From: Maricaulis parjimensis
Lineage (GTDB): Bacteria; Pseudomonadota; Alphaproteobacteria; Caulobacterales; Maricaulaceae
Length of the DNA: 39,003 nucleotides
Assembly (NCBI RefSeq): GCF_016817355.1
Contig: NZ_JADOTT010000012.1
Coordinates: forward strand, 8,724-47,726
Reading direction: 5' to 3'
Under the pieces are notes generated by a model. The model saw only the letters and a list, made by a program, of their open reading frames with translations, searched no databases and was not told where the DNA came from. Positions 26,918 through 36,628 of the stretch are shown in pieces (the first letter of the stretch is position 1; each line of letters begins with the position of its first letter). Both the position numbers and the translations under genes were made by a program.

Positions 26918-29467
26918 GTGAAGCCCCTGCGCTCAATCGCCTGGATGATCCTTGCGATCATCGTGCTGACATCCTTTGTGGTGTCGGGCAGCACGGTTTT
27001 GATCACGGCTGTCAGTTTCTGGAATGACCTGGAGCGCGCGCAACTCGAACAGCTCGAGGAATACGTGGTCGAACGTGGCCGGCTTGATGCTGCCCTGTTC
27101 GACCGGATGGCCACCAGCCACCGCGAAGCGATGACCGCGCTGGACGCCCGCATGCCCAACATGTCGGACGACTGGATCGAGGCTGAATTCGACCGGCTTT
27201 TCCCTGAGCGCGAAGATGGCACACGGCGTGGAACCGACACCATGTTCGAAGGCTATACAGCCTCTGACGGCGACTGGCATTTCGGCACGGCCGCTTTTCT
27301 CAATTCCGGCGAGGAATGGACGCTCGCGCAGAAACGTCTCCTTGTCGCGTCCTATATCGTTGTCGACGGTTTCGGCCAGGCTCTGCAGAGCCAGCTCGAC
27401 AATCTCTACTTCTATTCCCCTGACAATGCGCTGGTGATTTTTGCGCCCCATCGCGAGGACCGCCTGGTCTTCTACCGGCACACTGCGCCGCCAGACTTCG
27501 ACCTGCGTGATGCAAGCTTTCACGATCTGGTTCTGCCCGAGAACAACCCGGCAGGTGAATTCGTCTGTGATGAGCTGTCTCAGCTGGTCTACGTCCAGGA
27601 AGGCGAAGCCCTGACGACGGGGTGTTTCTCGCCCTATCGCCGGAATGGCCAGCATATCGGTGCTTTCGGAACGACGGTGGAACTCCGCAATTATTTCACC
27701 GAAGCCATGTCCAACCCGCCATCCTATGGCGAAAACCTGATCATCGACCGGCGCGGCAATCTCATCGCCCATGCCGAACTCCTGCAGTCCGTCGTGACCG
27801 AGGAAGCCGTCGCGGCCGTGTCCGAACGTTTTGATACGCAGAGCCTTCTGCAAGCCATCCAGGCGAGCGGTGCGGAGTTCCAGACCGGCGTCACCCTGTC
27901 CAGTGACGGTCAGTGGGTGATCGGCTTCAGCTGGCTCGAGGGTCCTGACTGGTATGCGATTTCACGCCTTGACCGGGAAGTCCTGCGCCGCGATCTGGCC
28001 GGTCAGGTATTGATGGTTGTCGTGATCGGCGTTCTCGGCCTGATCCTGCAATCCGTCCTCGCCTACTACATCCTGTTCCGCCGACTGGTCCGCCCCATTT
28101 CCAGCCTTGCACGGCATTTCGGCGCGCTGCGCCCCCTGCCTGCCGCGACCAATCCGGTGCTGGAAGAAGCACTGAAGGAACGCAATGAACTCGGCTTGCT
28201 GGCCCAGCGACTTGAGTCCCAGCGGGTTCGCAATGAGCGGACACTGGACGAACTCGAGGACCGGGTCGCCGAACGCACCCAGGAACTCGAAATCGCCAAT
28301 CAGGCCAAAAGCGACTTCCTCGCCAATATGAGCCATGAAATCCGCACACCGCTGAACGGCATTCTCGGCTTGGCCCAGGTCATCCAGATGAAGGCCCGCT
28401 CACGCGAGGTGCAGGAACAGGCCCGCATGATCCATGAAAGCGGAGAGACGCTGACGGGACTGCTCAACGATATTCTGGACATGTCAAAGATCGAGGCTGG
28501 CAAGCTGGATCTTGCGCCCACAGCGACGGATATCCGCGCTGACCTGCAGGATTTGCGCGGCTTGCTGAAGGGATCAGCGGACGCCAAGGGACTGTATCTG
28601 GAGTTCGAAATTGCCGAGGACGTCCCGCAGACCATGATCGTGGATGCCCTGCGCGTTCGCCAGTGCGTGACGAATCTTCTGTCCAACGCCATCAAGTTTA
28701 CCCGCTCCGGCGGCGTCCGGCTTGTCGCCAGATGCGCAGAATCCGAACGCTGCGAGACTGGCCACACCGGCATAATGGAAATTTCGGTTTCCGACACGGG
28801 CATGGGCATCGAGCCCCGGGACCTGGAGCGCTTGTTCTCACCCTTCACACAGGCGAGCGCCGATGTGGCTCGCACACATGGTGGCACGGGTCTGGGCCTG
28901 GCCATCACGCGAAGCCTGGCTGAAATGATGGGCGGCAGTGTCACCGCCCGCTCAATTCCCGGCGAAGGCTCGACCTTCACCCTGCGGTTCCAAGGGACGT
29001 GTCTGGACGAGATCAGCCCGGAGGTTCCCGTTTCCAACCCGGCCGCCCTGGCTGATGCGCCCGAGTTTGCGCCCCTCCGCGACAAACGCCTGCTTCTGGT
29101 CGAGGACAATTTCATCAACCGTCAGGTCGCTTCGGCTTTCCTGGCTCCGCTGGGCGGCGAGCTGGATATGGCGGAGAATGGTGAGGAAGCCCTGCAGCGC
29201 CTGCGGGACGCCGACTTTGATCTGATCCTGATGGATGTCCGCATGCCGGTGAAGGATGGCCTGGAGACCACGCGTGAAATCCGCGCCATGGAGACCGGCC
29301 TTGCCGACATCGCCATTGTGGCCCTGACCGCGAACGCGGCAGATGCGGACGCCCGAGCATGCCGCGAAGCCGGCATGGACGCCTATGCATCCAAGCCGCT
29401 GGCCCCGGCAACCCTCTATCAAGCGATGCTTGAAGCCTGGCAAGCCGCGCAATCGCGCAAAGCCTAA
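26918..29467 (+). CDS. Hybrid sensor histidine kinase with periplasmic sensor
   Basis: 849 residues. One membrane segment near residues 8-32, a large periplasmic region (about 33-355) of unrecognised type (possibly Cache-like), and a second membrane segment at about 361-390. A linker coiled coil (RVAERTQELEIANQAK) leads to a HisKA domain with His473 (MSHEIRTPLNGILG), then a HATPase_c domain (NLLSNAIKFTRSG, DTGMGIEP, GGTGLGLAI) and a C-terminal receiver with D773 (LILMDVRMP). The kinase would pass phosphate from H473 to D773 and then to an external Hpt protein. The start is GTG 26918. Its stop overlaps that of mutY on the other strand. Ligand unknown; the orphan receivers at the left of the window are possible downstream partners, but this is speculation. 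Confidence 0.93.
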   Translation: MKPLRSIAWMILAIIVLTSFVVSGSTVLITAVSFWNDLERAQLEQLEEYVVERGRLDAALFDRMATSHREAMTALDARMPNMSDDWIEAEFDRLFPEREDGTRRGTDTMFEGYTASDGDWHFGTAAFLNSGEEWTLAQKRLLVASYIVVDGFGQALQSQLDNLYFYSPDNALVIFAPHREDRLVFYRHTAPPDFDLRDASFHDLVLPENNPAGEFVCDELSQLVYVQEGEALTTGCFSPYRRNGQHIGAFGTTVELRNYFTEAMSNPPSYGENLIIDRRGNLIAHAELLQSVVTEEAVAAVSERFDTQSLLQAIQASGAEFQTGVTLSSDGQWVIGFSWLEGPDWYAISRLDREVLRRDLAGQVLMVVVIGVLGLILQSVLAYYILFRRLVRPISSLARHFGALRPLPAATNPVLEEALKERNELGLLAQRLESQRVRNERTLDELEDRVAERTQELEIANQAKSDFLANMSHEIRTPLNGILGLAQVIQMKARSREVQEQARMIHESGETLTGLLNDILDMSKIEAGKLDLAPTATDIRADLQDLRGLLKGSADAKGLYLEFEIAEDVPQTMIVDALRVRQCVTNLLSNAIKFTRSGGVRLVARCAESERCETGHTGIMEISVSDTGMGIEPRDLERLFSPFTQASADVARTHGGTGLGLAITRSLAEMMGGSVTARSIPGEGSTFTLRFQGTCLDEISPEVPVSNPAALADAPEFAPLRDKRLLLVEDNFINRQVASAFLAPLGGELDMAENGEEALQRLRDADFDLILMDVRMPVKDGLETTREIRAMETGLADIAIVALTANAADADARACREAGMDAYASKPLAPATLYQAMLEAWQAAQSRKA

Positions 29468-30516
29468 CGGCTCCCCGCGGCGATCACCTTGCGCATCACG
29501 CTCGGCAAGGCGGCGCTGTCCAGCGCCTCCACGGGCGTCCAGACACCATCATTCGGCCGCCAATCCGCACCTGCGCTGGCTTCGCGAACAGACAGGCGAA
29601 GTTCGAAATGCGTGAAGACGTGACGGATTTCACCCCGATCCACCCAGTCTGCCTCGAAGGGTGGTTGGGCCGGTGCCGGATCCTCTGACCAATCCGTGGA
29701 CGGCACTTCCATCATCCCGCCCAACAACCCGCTATCCGGCCTTTGCCGGAGCCAGATACCGCGCTCGCCCTGGACGAGCCAAGCCGTTCCCTTCCGGACA
29801 GGCTTGGGCTGTTTGGGTTTTTTGACTGGAAAGCGGGTCATGTCGCCCTGGGCATGGGCCTCGCAGGCGAATTGCCAGGGACAGGTACTGCAATCAGGAC
29901 TCCGCGGCGAACAGAGTGTCGCTCCCAGATCCATGATGGCCTGTGCATAGTCACAGGGCCGATCCGGCGAGGCGATAGCACCGGCCAGACGCCGTATTTC
30001 CGGCTTGGCCTTGGGCATCGGGGTTTCCAGCCGGTGCAGACGGGTGATGACGCGTTCGACATTCCCGTCGACCACATTGGCCGGCCGGTCGAAGGCCGCC
30101 GCGAGAATGGCATTGGCCGTGTACTCGCCAATGCCCGGGAGGGCGCGCAGACCCTCGAGCGTATCCGGGAAGATACCGCCAAACTCTTCCGTCACATGCT
30201 GAGCGCAGGCGTGCAGATTGCGCGCCCGAGCGTAATAGCCCAAGCCTGCCCACTCGCTCATCACGGTCTCCCGGGGCGCTGCCGCCAGATCGGACACGCG
30301 CGGCCACAGCTCCAGGAAACGATGCCAGTAGGGCGTCGCATGCGGCACTGTTGTCTGCTGCAGCATGATTTCCGAAAGCCAGATCGCATACGGATCCGCC
30401 ACCGCGCCTCGAGCCCTGTCTTCCGGCCGGATCCGCCAGGGCAAGCTGCGACCGGACCGGTCGTACCAGTCCAGCAGGGCAGACTGCAATTTGGCGGTAT
30501 CAGCGCTTGGTCTCAT
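29464..30516 (-). CDS. mutY: A/G-specific adenine glycosylase MutY
   Basis: About 350 residues; removes adenine mispaired with 8-oxoguanine. Catalytic Glu49 (WLSEIMLQQTTV) and Asp150 (VVDGNVERV) are 101 residues apart, as in E. coli. The helix-hairpin-helix is ALPGIGEYTANAI, and the [4Fe-4S] loop is CSPRSPDCSTCPWQFAC. The C-terminal NUDIX-like domain recognises 8-oxoG (GGMMEVPSTDW). The start ATG 30516 was chosen; GTG 30537 is possible. It is divergent from the DciA-like gene and overlaps the hybrid kinase stop. Confidence 0.95.
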   Translation of the reverse strand: MRPSADTAKLQSALLDWYDRSGRSLPWRIRPEDRARGAVADPYAIWLSEIMLQQTTVPHATPYWHRFLELWPRVSDLAAAPRETVMSEWAGLGYYARARNLHACAQHVTEEFGGIFPDTLEGLRALPGIGEYTANAILAAAFDRPANVVDGNVERVITRLHRLETPMPKAKPEIRRLAGAIASPDRPCDYAQAIMDLGATLCSPRSPDCSTCPWQFACEAHAQGDMTRFPVKKPKQPKPVRKGTAWLVQGERGIWLRQRPDSGLLGGMMEVPSTDWSEDPAPAQPPFEADWVDRGEIRHVFTHFELRLSVREASAGADWRPNDGVWTPVEALDSAALPSVMRKVIAAGSR

Positions 30517-30564
30517 GAGGCCCGGGGCTTGCGGCACCGGGGCATCCCGGCGAGACTGACAGAC

Positions 30565-31107
30565 ATGACGCGCAAACCGCCTTCGTCAACTGTTGAAGCT
30601 GCTGCCAACGCCTACATCCAGGCGCGCCGCGGGCGTGCCGCCATCCGGCCGGCACCCTCTGCCGGCATTGCCGCGGAAAAGGTGCTGCGCCCCCTCGCCC
30701 GGCGTTTCGGTGTTGGCGTTGAACAATTGCGCGAACACTGGCCTGAAATCGTTGGCAGCCGCCTGGCGCAATGGAGTTCACCGGAAGCGCTGCAACGCTC
30801 CGGCGGCATTCACACGCTGGTGATCCGGGCCCGCGGCCCGGCCGGCGCCGTGATCCAGGCTGAATCCCGCAAGATTCTCGAACGGGTCGGGACGTTCAGC
30901 GGCAAGCAGGCCCCGACACGCATCCGGGTCATCCAGGGCGCAGCCCAGGCGCCGGCGGCCCGGACACGATCGGCCGCCAATGACAAGATGACGCGTCAGC
31001 AATCCAGTTCACAAGTGAGCGAGACGGTAGAGACAAGCGCCGAGGCGCGGCTATTGTCTGCGCTCGACCGTATGTCGCGTTCGATCAAGGCGCGGGACGG
31101 ACACTAG
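30565..31107 (+). CDS. dciA: DUF721 / DciA-like protein (replicative helicase operator)
   Basis: 180 residues. The middle part (EKVLRPLARRFGVGVEQLREHWPEIVGSRLAQWSSPE) and the following beta-rich segment (GGIHTLVIRARGPAGAVIQAE) are the DUF721/DciA domain. DciA is the ancestral partner that loads DnaB helicase in bacteria without DnaC. A low-complexity C-terminal tail of about 60 residues follows. It is divergent from mutY and upstream of the thiol oxidoreductase genes. The replication role is by homology. Confidence 0.8.
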   Translation: MTRKPPSSTVEAAANAYIQARRGRAAIRPAPSAGIAAEKVLRPLARRFGVGVEQLREHWPEIVGSRLAQWSSPEALQRSGGIHTLVIRARGPAGAVIQAESRKILERVGTFSGKQAPTRIRVIQGAAQAPAARTRSAANDKMTRQQSSSQVSETVETSAEARLLSALDRMSRSIKARDGH

Positions 31108-31130
31108 TTTTTGGCATGGGGAGCCCCTCG

Positions 31131-31886
31131 ATGAAGTTCACTCGACGTGTGTTTTCGGCAGTCGCTGTTTCTGCAGCCCTGATGGTTGGCGCCTGCGGTG
31201 GCAGCGGTGGCGGTGCTCCGGGGGACGGACAGAGCCGTTATGAACGCGCTGGCGACCGGGGTCTCGGCCGTGCCGATGCGCCGATAACGATGATCGAATA
31301 TGCCTCCGTGGCCTGCGGTCATTGCGCGGTATTCCACAATGCCGTCTACCCGACGCTGGAAGAATACATCGAGGCGGGTCAGCTGCGCTTCGTGCTGCGG
31401 GAAATGATCACGGGTTCGCCCCAGTTCGCGATTGCCGGCTTCTCCCTGGCCCGCTGCGTTCCGGAAGACCAGTATTTCGACATGGTCGACCTTCTGTTCC
31501 AGCAACAGGGCGCGATTTTCCAGGCTGCCCAGACGCGCGGCAGCGCTCGCAGCCAGTATCTGGCCATCGCCCGTTCGATGGGACTGAGCGAAGACGACTT
31601 CACCGCCTGCCTCAATAATGAGGCGGTCAACCAGTCCATCGTGGAAGCCCATGAACAGGCTGGCCGCGACGGTATCGACGGTACGCCGCGCTTCATCTTC
31701 AATGGTGAAATGCTGGAATCGCGCCGCGCACCGGGTGACAGCGACTTCACCTATTTCCTGGGCGGCCAGCAACTGATCATCAATGGCGAGCCGGTTCCGG
31801 GTCTGGTTGATGCCGACACCTTCCGCCTGATCATCGACCACCTTCTTGAACAGGCCGGTGCCGGCGCTGAGGCAGAAAGCGAATGA
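31131..31886 (+). CDS. DsbA-like thiol oxidoreductase, lipoprotein
   Basis: 251 residues. The signal peptide has the lipobox VGAC (Cys22), followed by a Gly/Ser-rich linker and a thioredoxin-fold DSBA-like domain with active site C62-G-H-C65 (ASVACGHCAVF), then a helical insertion and cis-Pro region GTPRFIFNG. It would act on disulfides in the periplasm, tethered to a membrane. ATG 31131 has GGGGAG upstream. Its stop overlaps the next start (ATGA), so it is coupled to its paralogue. Confidence 0.88.
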   Translation: MKFTRRVFSAVAVSAALMVGACGGSGGGAPGDGQSRYERAGDRGLGRADAPITMIEYASVACGHCAVFHNAVYPTLEEYIEAGQLRFVLREMITGSPQFAIAGFSLARCVPEDQYFDMVDLLFQQQGAIFQAAQTRGSARSQYLAIARSMGLSEDDFTACLNNEAVNQSIVEAHEQAGRDGIDGTPRFIFNGEMLESRRAPGDSDFTYFLGGQQLIINGEPVPGLVDADTFRLIIDHLLEQAGAGAEAESE

Positions 31887-32608
31887 TGATTGCGAGACAA
31901 GCCATCAGCCGCGTTGTGGCGGGGGCTGTCCTAGCCCTGGGTCTTGCCAGCTCTGCGATCGCGCAGCACGAGGCCCAGGCCGAGCGCCCGAATGACCATG
32001 CCATCGGACCGGAAGATGCGCCGCTCCTGATCGTCGAGTACGCCTCTTACGCCTGCCCGCATTGCGCCCACTTCCAGGAAGCCGTCTGGCCGACGGTGAA
32101 GTCGGACTTCGTGGATACGGGCGAAGTGCGCTGGGTCTTCCGCCCCATGCTCACCAATCCGGTTCAGCTTGCTGGTGCCGGCATGATCCTGGCGGAATGT
32201 GCCGCCGATGACCGCTTCTTCGACGCGACAGACCTTCTCTTCGCGGAACAGAGCACGATTTTCGAAACGGCCCGTGCCGGCGGGGATGTTCTCGGGGTCT
32301 ATAACCGGATCGGCGGCGCGGTCGGGCTCAGCCCGGAAGCGCTGATGGGCTGTTTCCAGGATCCGGCCATGAATGAGGCCGTCAACGCCGCTGCCGTGCA
32401 GGCTGGCGAGGACGGAATTCCGGGTACGCCCTCCTTTATCATTGGCGGCGAACTCCTCCACATCCAGCATGGCCCCGACGGGAATTTCTGGAACTGGAAT
32501 GGCGAACCCCTTCTGATCAATGGGGAAAGGGTTCCCGCCCAGTTTGACGGAGACTCCTTCAGCCGAATCGTCCTTCACTTCCGCAATGGCTCCCATCTGG
32601 AGCAATAA
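31883..32608 (+). CDS. DsbA-like thiol oxidoreductase, periplasmic
   Basis: 241 residues. A cleavable signal peptide (ending SSAIAQ, about residue 28) leads to a DSBA-like domain with C58-P-H-C61, the classic DsbA active site, and GTPSFIIGG as the cis-Pro segment. It is clearly related to the preceding lipoprotein: both share IVEYAS/MIEYAS before the active site and a late LLINGERVP/LIINGEPVP segment, so they are a tandem duplication. It overlaps the previous gene by four bases (ATGA) and precedes smc by 65 bp. The substrates are unknown. Confidence 0.9.
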   Translation: MMIARQAISRVVAGAVLALGLASSAIAQHEAQAERPNDHAIGPEDAPLLIVEYASYACPHCAHFQEAVWPTVKSDFVDTGEVRWVFRPMLTNPVQLAGAGMILAECAADDRFFDATDLLFAEQSTIFETARAGGDVLGVYNRIGGAVGLSPEALMGCFQDPAMNEAVNAAAVQAGEDGIPGTPSFIIGGELLHIQHGPDGNFWNWNGEPLLINGERVPAQFDGDSFSRIVLHFRNGSHLEQ

Positions 32609-32673
32609 ATTTGCATCAGGACCTTGCTGCGCTGCGGTGATACACTGATGCTCCGCAGCATGTTGGAGGTTCG

Positions 32674-35600
32674 GTGAAGTTCACACAGCTTAGGCTGGCC
32701 GGATTCAAATCTTTCGTCGATCCCACGGATTTACGGATCGATCCGGGCCTTACTGGCGTGATCGGACCCAACGGTTGCGGCAAGTCCAACTTGCTTGAAG
32801 CTCTGCGCTGGGTGATGGGGGCAACCTCCGCCAAATCCCTGCGCGGTGGCGGGATGGAAGATGTGATTTTTGCGGGCACGGATGCGCGTCCGGCCCGCAA
32901 TCACGCCGAGGTGGTCCTCACCATCGACAATTCCGACAAGCTGGCCCCGGCCCGTTTCAACGACGCTGCCACGCTGGAAGTTGTGCGCCGGATCACGCGG
33001 GGCGCCGGATCAGCCTACAAGATCAATGGTGAGGAAGTCCGCGCCAAGGATGTCCAGCTCCTCTTCATGGATGCCGGCACTGGTGCCAACTCGCCGGCGC
33101 TTGTCCGCCAGGGCCAGATTTCCGAACTCATTGCTGCCAAGCCACAGAACCGCCGCCGCATCCTGGAAGAGGCGGCCGGCGTCTCCGGCCTGCGTGCCCG
33201 CCGGCATGAGGCCGAGCTGCGGCTGAAGGGTGCCGAATCCAATCTCGACCGCTTGCAGGACGTGATTGATGACATCTCCAGCCGCCATGGTTCGCTGCAA
33301 CGACAGGCCCGCCAGGCCTCGCGTTATCGCCAGCTCTCCGCCTCGATCCGAACACTGGAAGCGGCTGTCTGGCTGAACCGCTGGCGCGAAGCCGCAAGTG
33401 CCGTTGAAGAAGCTGAAGCCACGCTGGATGAGAAGCGCGACGCCGCCGAGACTGCGACCCGTGCCGCCGCCGAAGCCCGCACACAGGCCGAAATCCTGGC
33501 CGCCGCCCGGGAACCGGCTCGTCAGGCCGAGGCGGAAGCCGCCGCCACGCTTCGCCGGTTCGAGCGTGAGCGCGATCTGCTGGAACGCGACGCAGCCGAT
33601 GTCGAACGCATGATCTCCCAATTGGAGAGCCGGCTGCGCGAACTGGCCTCGACCCGCGAACGCGAAACCCAGATTGCCGAAGATGCCGAGGCCAGCCGTG
33701 ATGAGGCCGCCGCATCGATCCAATCGCTGAATGACGAGATCGAGCGTGAAAGCGCGTCTCTGACAGAAGCCGAGCAGCGTGCCAGCGAAGCCGAAACGCA
33801 CCGTCAGGAACAGGAAGCGGTATTGGACGCTTGCGCTCGCGAAGCCGCAGAAAAACGCGCCAATATCGAGGCCGCGCGCCGGGATCTGGCCCGCTATGAG
33901 GCGCGGCTGACCCAGATCGCCCGGGAGATTGAGACCGCCGAGACGGAGCGTGACCGCCTGCGGGCCTCCGAAGCCCTGTCCGCCCTGGAGACCGCGCAGG
34001 CTGAGGCCGAAGCTGCTGATGCTGCCCTTACCGAGGCCCGCGACGCCCTCACCTTTGCGGAGGCCCAGCGCAGCGAGGCTGAAACTGCCCTGGAAAAGGC
34101 CGTACAGACTTGGCGTGATGCCTCCACCGAACGCGAAACCCTGGAGCGCGAAGCCCAGGCACTGGAACGCCTTCTGGCCGCCTCGATGCAGGAAACCGTA
34201 TCGCCCGCCCTGGATTCCGTGCGGGCTCGCCCAGGCTATGAAAAGGCTCTGGCTGCGGCACTGGGCGATGATCTGGACGCCTCTCTGGAAGCCTCCGAAT
34301 CGCGGCACTGGGCCAAGCTGGGTGTGAAGGCCGATTATCTGCCGGGCGGCTGCATACCGCTCTCTGACCATGTCGAGGCTCCGGATGTGTTACGGGCCCG
34401 GCTTGATGCGGTCGGTGTGGTGAAGGCCGAGAAAGCCGAAGAGGCTGCCGCCAAGTTGAAGCCGGGTCAGCGTCTGGTGACGCGTGAAGGTGATCTGTGG
34501 CGTTGGGACGGTCTGGTGGCCCGGGCTGATGCCCCGTCTGCCTCGGTCGCCCGCCTGGAGAATCGCAACCGGCTCGATGCCATCCGCGAAGACATGAGCG
34601 CTGGTGAAGCCGCCCATGACGAGGCCCGGCGCATCGAATCAGAGACCCGCACCGCCGCCGAGAAGGCGCGCGCTGCGGAACAGGAAGCTCGTGCCGCCAT
34701 CGGTCCGGCTGACCGGGCGGCGCGCGAATCGCTCGCCCGGGTGTCCGGATTGCGTGAGAAGGCGGCCCAGGACGCCGCCCGTGCGACGGCCCTGGACGAG
34801 CGTGTTGAACGCCTGCGCGCTGAAGACACGGAGAATCGCACGGCCCTGGATGCCGCGCAGAAATTGTTGAGCGAAGCCGAAGCGGCAGATGGCGATACTG
34901 AAGCCCTCGATGCCGCTCGCGAGAATGCCGAAGAGGCCCGCCGCCTCGCCGCCGAAGCGCGCGGCGCGCTGGACAGTCTGCGCCGCGAGGGCGAGATGCG
35001 ACGCCAGCGGAAGATGGGCTTCAAGCGCGATCATGATGCCTGGGCGGAACGCTGCAAATCCGCCCAATCGCGAATTGCCGATGTCGACAAGCAGCGCTCC
35101 GAAACCGAAACCGCGCTGGAAACGGCCCGCGCCAAGCCCGAACAGCTGGAAGAAAAAATCCTGCTGCTGACCGGCAAGGTCCAGGACGCCGAAGCCGCGG
35201 CGGCCGAGGCGCGGGAGAAAGCCTCCACGACCGAAGGTCAGGTCAAGGACGCTGACAGCGCCGCCCGTTCGGCCGAAGCCGCCGCCTCGGCAGCCCGTGA
35301 GGGCCGGGCAGCATCGGAAGCCCGGCTGAGTGCGGCCAGGGAACGCCTCAACGAAACGACGGAACGCCTGCAGGATGCGACCGGTGAAGCGCCGGGAACG
35401 CTGTCCACTCGGGTGGATGAGGATGAGATTTCCCAGCTCACCCCGGCCGAGCTGGAACGCCGGCTGGACGAGGCCCGCCAGGGCCGGGAACGTCTGGGTG
35501 CGGTCAATCTGCGCGCGGATGAAGAGGCCGAGGAATTGGCCACGCGGATGGACGAGATGACCAAGGAGCGCGACGATCTGATCGAGGCGATCGCCCGTCT

Positions 35601-36120
35601 GCGCAAGGCCGTCGACGAGCTGTCCCGCGAAGGCCGGGCCCGTCTTCTGGAAGCCTTTGACGTGGTGGACGCCCATTTCCGCGAGCTTTTCTCCACCCTG
35701 TTTGAGGGAGGGCATGCCGAGCTGCGCCTGACCGAAAGCGATGACCCGCTGGAAGCCGGACTGGAAATCATGGCCTGCCCGCCCGGCAAGAAACTGGAGA
35801 CGATGTCGCTGATGTCGGGCGGTGAGCAGGCGCTGACAGCCTCCGCGCTGATCTTTGCAGTCTTCCTGTCCAATCCGGCACCGGTCTGCGTGCTCGACGA
35901 GGTCGATGCCCCGCTCGATGATGCGAATGTCGACCGCTATTGCCGGATGCTGAAGCATATGCGGCAGCTGACCGAGACCCGTTTCCTGGTGATTTCCCAC
36001 AACGCGCTGACCATGTCGCGCATGGACCGTCTCTATGGTGTCACCATGGCAGAACGCGGCGTTTCCCAGCTCGTCTCGGTCGACCTGGTCGGCGCCGAAC
36101 AGCTCATTGCCGCCGAATAA
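32674..36120 (+). CDS. smc: Chromosome partition protein SMC
   Basis: 1148 residues, the condensin ATPase. The N-terminal Walker A is GPNGCGKSN (31-39), followed by the Q-loop region VRQGQISELIAAKPQNRR. Long Ala/Glu/Arg-rich coiled coils flank a hinge near residues 505-640. The C-terminal ABC signature is LMSGGEQAL (from 1046) and Walker B LDEVDAPLDD (D1075-E1076). The length is normal for the family. The start GTG 32674 follows TTGGAGG. No scpA or scpB is in the window. Confidence 0.97.
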   Translation: MKFTQLRLAGFKSFVDPTDLRIDPGLTGVIGPNGCGKSNLLEALRWVMGATSAKSLRGGGMEDVIFAGTDARPARNHAEVVLTIDNSDKLAPARFNDAATLEVVRRITRGAGSAYKINGEEVRAKDVQLLFMDAGTGANSPALVRQGQISELIAAKPQNRRRILEEAAGVSGLRARRHEAELRLKGAESNLDRLQDVIDDISSRHGSLQRQARQASRYRQLSASIRTLEAAVWLNRWREAASAVEEAEATLDEKRDAAETATRAAAEARTQAEILAAAREPARQAEAEAAATLRRFERERDLLERDAADVERMISQLESRLRELASTRERETQIAEDAEASRDEAAASIQSLNDEIERESASLTEAEQRASEAETHRQEQEAVLDACAREAAEKRANIEAARRDLARYEARLTQIAREIETAETERDRLRASEALSALETAQAEAEAADAALTEARDALTFAEAQRSEAETALEKAVQTWRDASTERETLEREAQALERLLAASMQETVSPALDSVRARPGYEKALAAALGDDLDASLEASESRHWAKLGVKADYLPGGCIPLSDHVEAPDVLRARLDAVGVVKAEKAEEAAAKLKPGQRLVTREGDLWRWDGLVARADAPSASVARLENRNRLDAIREDMSAGEAAHDEARRIESETRTAAEKARAAEQEARAAIGPADRAARESLARVSGLREKAAQDAARATALDERVERLRAEDTENRTALDAAQKLLSEAEAADGDTEALDAARENAEEARRLAAEARGALDSLRREGEMRRQRKMGFKRDHDAWAERCKSAQSRIADVDKQRSETETALETARAKPEQLEEKILLLTGKVQDAEAAAAEAREKASTTEGQVKDADSAARSAEAAASAAREGRAASEARLSAARERLNETTERLQDATGEAPGTLSTRVDEDEISQLTPAELERRLDEARQGRERLGAVNLRADEEAEELATRMDEMTKERDDLIEAIARLRKAVDELSREGRARLLEAFDVVDAHFRELFSTLFEGGHAELRLTESDDPLEAGLEIMACPPGKKLETMSLMSGGEQALTASALIFAVFLSNPAPVCVLDEVDAPLDDANVDRYCRMLKHMRQLTETRFLVISHNALTMSRMDRLYGVTMAERGVSQLVSVDLVGAEQLIAAE

Positions 36121-36167
36121 GCATTTTTTCAAATAAATACAGATATTTACCGCACCCGCACCCTTGC

Positions 36168-36196
36168 TTGACTTGCCGGGACCCCGTGGATAGTGT
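36168..36196 (+). promoter_or_regulatory. Promoter of the ATP synthase Fo operon
   Basis: TTGACT (36168-36173) and TAGTGT (36191-36196) are separated by 17 bp, giving a good -35 and an imperfect -10 of sigma-70 type. The predicted start near 36203 leaves a leader of about 40 bases before the atpI ATG at 36244, which supports that start codon. Confidence 0.6.
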
Positions 36197-36243
36197 GCGC
36201 GCGCCTGCGGGGGGCTGTTCTTCCGTTGGCAGACCGGTCTGAA

Positions 36244-36564
36244 ATGTCACGCGATAAAGAAAGCCAGCGCGACCCATCCAAAGCTGATCTGGACGACTTG
36301 CAGCAGCGCATCGATGCGCGGCGCGAGAAGTACAAACCGGCGGCGGACAATGCCCATAACTCCGCCTGGAGCCTGGGTATGCGGTACGGCTCGGAATTCT
36401 TCGGTGGCGTCCTGGTCGGAGGCGCGCTCGGTTTCGGGCTCGACTATATAGCCGGCATTTCCCCCTGGGGATTGATTGTCGGAACGATGTTTGGATTTGC
36501 AGCCGGCACGCTGAATGTCGTAAGGGCTGCAAAAGAAATCAGTTCGGGATCGAACGGCGGATAG
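36244..36564 (+). CDS. atpI: ATP synthase subunit I (AtpI)
   Basis: 106 residues with two membrane segments (about 45-64 and 70-92) and the GGXXGXXLD pattern (VGGALGFGLDYIAGISPWG) of AtpI, which helps assemble the c-ring and Mg2+ uptake. The first 40 residues are charged and helical. It is the first gene of the Fo operon. ATG 36244 was chosen because the upstream GTG at 36193 would overlap the promoter -10. Confidence 0.87.
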   Translation: MSRDKESQRDPSKADLDDLQQRIDARREKYKPAADNAHNSAWSLGMRYGSEFFGGVLVGGALGFGLDYIAGISPWGLIVGTMFGFAAGTLNVVRAAKEISSGSNGG

Positions 36565-36628
36565 CCGGACGGTCCCTCGGGATGACGGGGCAGGATGACT
36601 GCCCATAGATAGTGAAGAGAGGCCGGGC

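Noticed and set aside
36121-36160. Terminator after smc
   Set aside because: The AT-rich stretch has only a five-base AAATA/TATTT stem and no following T-tract.
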